The position numbers and the translations under genes are program-made. The notes beneath the pieces are model-generated. The model saw only the letters and a list, made by a program, of their open reading frames with translations. It searched no databases and was not told the DNA's origin. A stretch of 60,494 nt of DNA, from NCBI GenBank assembly GCA_021847605.1, contig JAJZQN010000024.1:1-60494 (forward strand), read 5' to 3'. The DNA is from Pseudomonadota bacterium. Its GTDB lineage: Bacteria > Pseudomonadota > Alphaproteobacteria > Sphingomonadales > Sphingomonadaceae. Below are positions 60,371-60,494 of the stretch, one piece after another. The number at the start of each line of letters is the position of its first letter. Positions within the stretch are counted from its first letter, which is position 1.

Positions 60371-60494
60371 TGTCCGTCGTCAGAACATTTGGCGCAACTC
60401 GCGGCGTAAATTAGCGGAGTGCGGGCCTCGTCTGGGGGTTGATGTTAGGCGGCGAGCTTGCGGTGAAGCAAGCGCCGATGTTCGATGGTCTGCC
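60371..60494 (-). mobile_element. IS3-family insertion sequence, end fragment (cut by window edge)
   Basis: The last residues of an IS3-type transposase run out of the window. The element edge is tentatively put at TGTCCGTCGTCAG because IS3 ends begin with TG and the transposase stop lies about 75 bases inside. The direct repeat and the other end are not visible. Confidence 0.45.
60445..60494 (-). CDS. IS3-family transposase OrfB, C-terminal 15 residues
   Basis: The minus strand reads QTIEHRRLLHRKLAA then TAA. This ending is one I associate with the rve/DDE transposases of IS3-type elements in sphingomonads (…KRxTIEHRRLxHRKLAA). The catalytic DDE core is outside the window. The coding end also forms a hairpin (GCTTGC / GCAAGC). 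The assignment rests on a short segment and should be confirmed with flanking sequence. Confidence 0.6.
   Translation of the reverse strand, partial: QTIEHRRLLHRKLAA

Noticed and set aside
1..60494. CRISPR arrays, tRNA or rRNA genes, prophage or plasmid origin
   Set aside because: No regularly spaced repeats, no tRNA-like cloverleaf noticed, and no phage structural or replication genes among the frames.

Overview
The window is GC-rich chromosomal DNA, most likely from a sphingomonad (Sphingomonas/Sphingobium-like alphaproteobacterium). The grounds are three outer-membrane TonB-dependent receptors with secreted polysaccharide enzymes, an LpiA/AcvB-type aminoacyl-phosphatidylglycerol operon, a long palindromic intergenic repeat of alphaproteobacterial type, and Tat-exported hydrolases. 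No taxonomic marker gene is present, so this is inference. Insertion-sequence fragments lie at both edges: the start of an IS256-type transposase on the left, next to a beheaded short-chain dehydrogenase, and the last residues of an IS3-type transposase on the right.

Left part (0.25-14.5 kb): a propeller-type sensor kinase without an adjacent regulator, an AraC regulator coupled to a TMEM175-like membrane protein, then two minus-strand operons. One is isochorismatase family - chloroperoxidase-like hydrolase - XapX - Tat amidohydrolase. The other is secreted VOC protein - DoxX - alginate-export-like porin - DUF1275 protein. After these come an orphan NarL-type response regulator coupled to a stand-alone M17 N-domain protein, and a TauE/SafE permease. 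The two operons share a promoter motif (two direct boxes exactly 23 bp apart) with two pirin transcription units at 34-36 kb. The copy beside the LysR gene at 36 kb makes that LysR the candidate regulator.

Middle part (14.7-36 kb): DUF2147 - VirJ-like - AcvB - MprF/LpiA operon for synthesis and turnover of aminoacyl-phosphatidylglycerol; a TonB receptor; an OmpR/EnvZ-type two-component pair; LysR divergent from methylmalonate-semialdehyde dehydrogenase, followed by a succinate-semialdehyde dehydrogenase; a TetR regulator; a secreted protein of unknown function; acyl-CoA dehydrogenase and thiolase; then the pirin/LysR group.

Pectin locus (37.7-52.6 kb): hexuronate transporter, a fumarylacetoacetase-fold hydratase, LacI regulator, KduI, KduD, carboxylesterase, a TonB_C-domain protein, a periplasmic cupin coupled to pectate lyase, a carbohydrate-type TonB receptor and a GH43 glycosidase. 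Four copies of the palindrome TGACACCGGTGTCA (one a half-degenerate copy) lie upstream of the hydratase/exuT unit and lacI, kduI, pectate lyase and the receptor, which defines a local LacI regulon. Expected flow: lyase and glycosidase cut pectin outside or in the periplasm, the receptor and ExuT import the products, and KduI and KduD convert them to 2-keto-3-deoxygluconate. The kinase and aldolase that would finish the route are not in the window.

Right part (52.6-60.3 kb): a TonB receptor, an XRE-cupin regulator, and a divergent operon of P1-family N-terminal-nucleophile hydrolase, DUF3311-type small membrane protein, sodium:solute symporter and amidase. This looks like an uptake and hydrolysis module for an unidentified amide or peptide.
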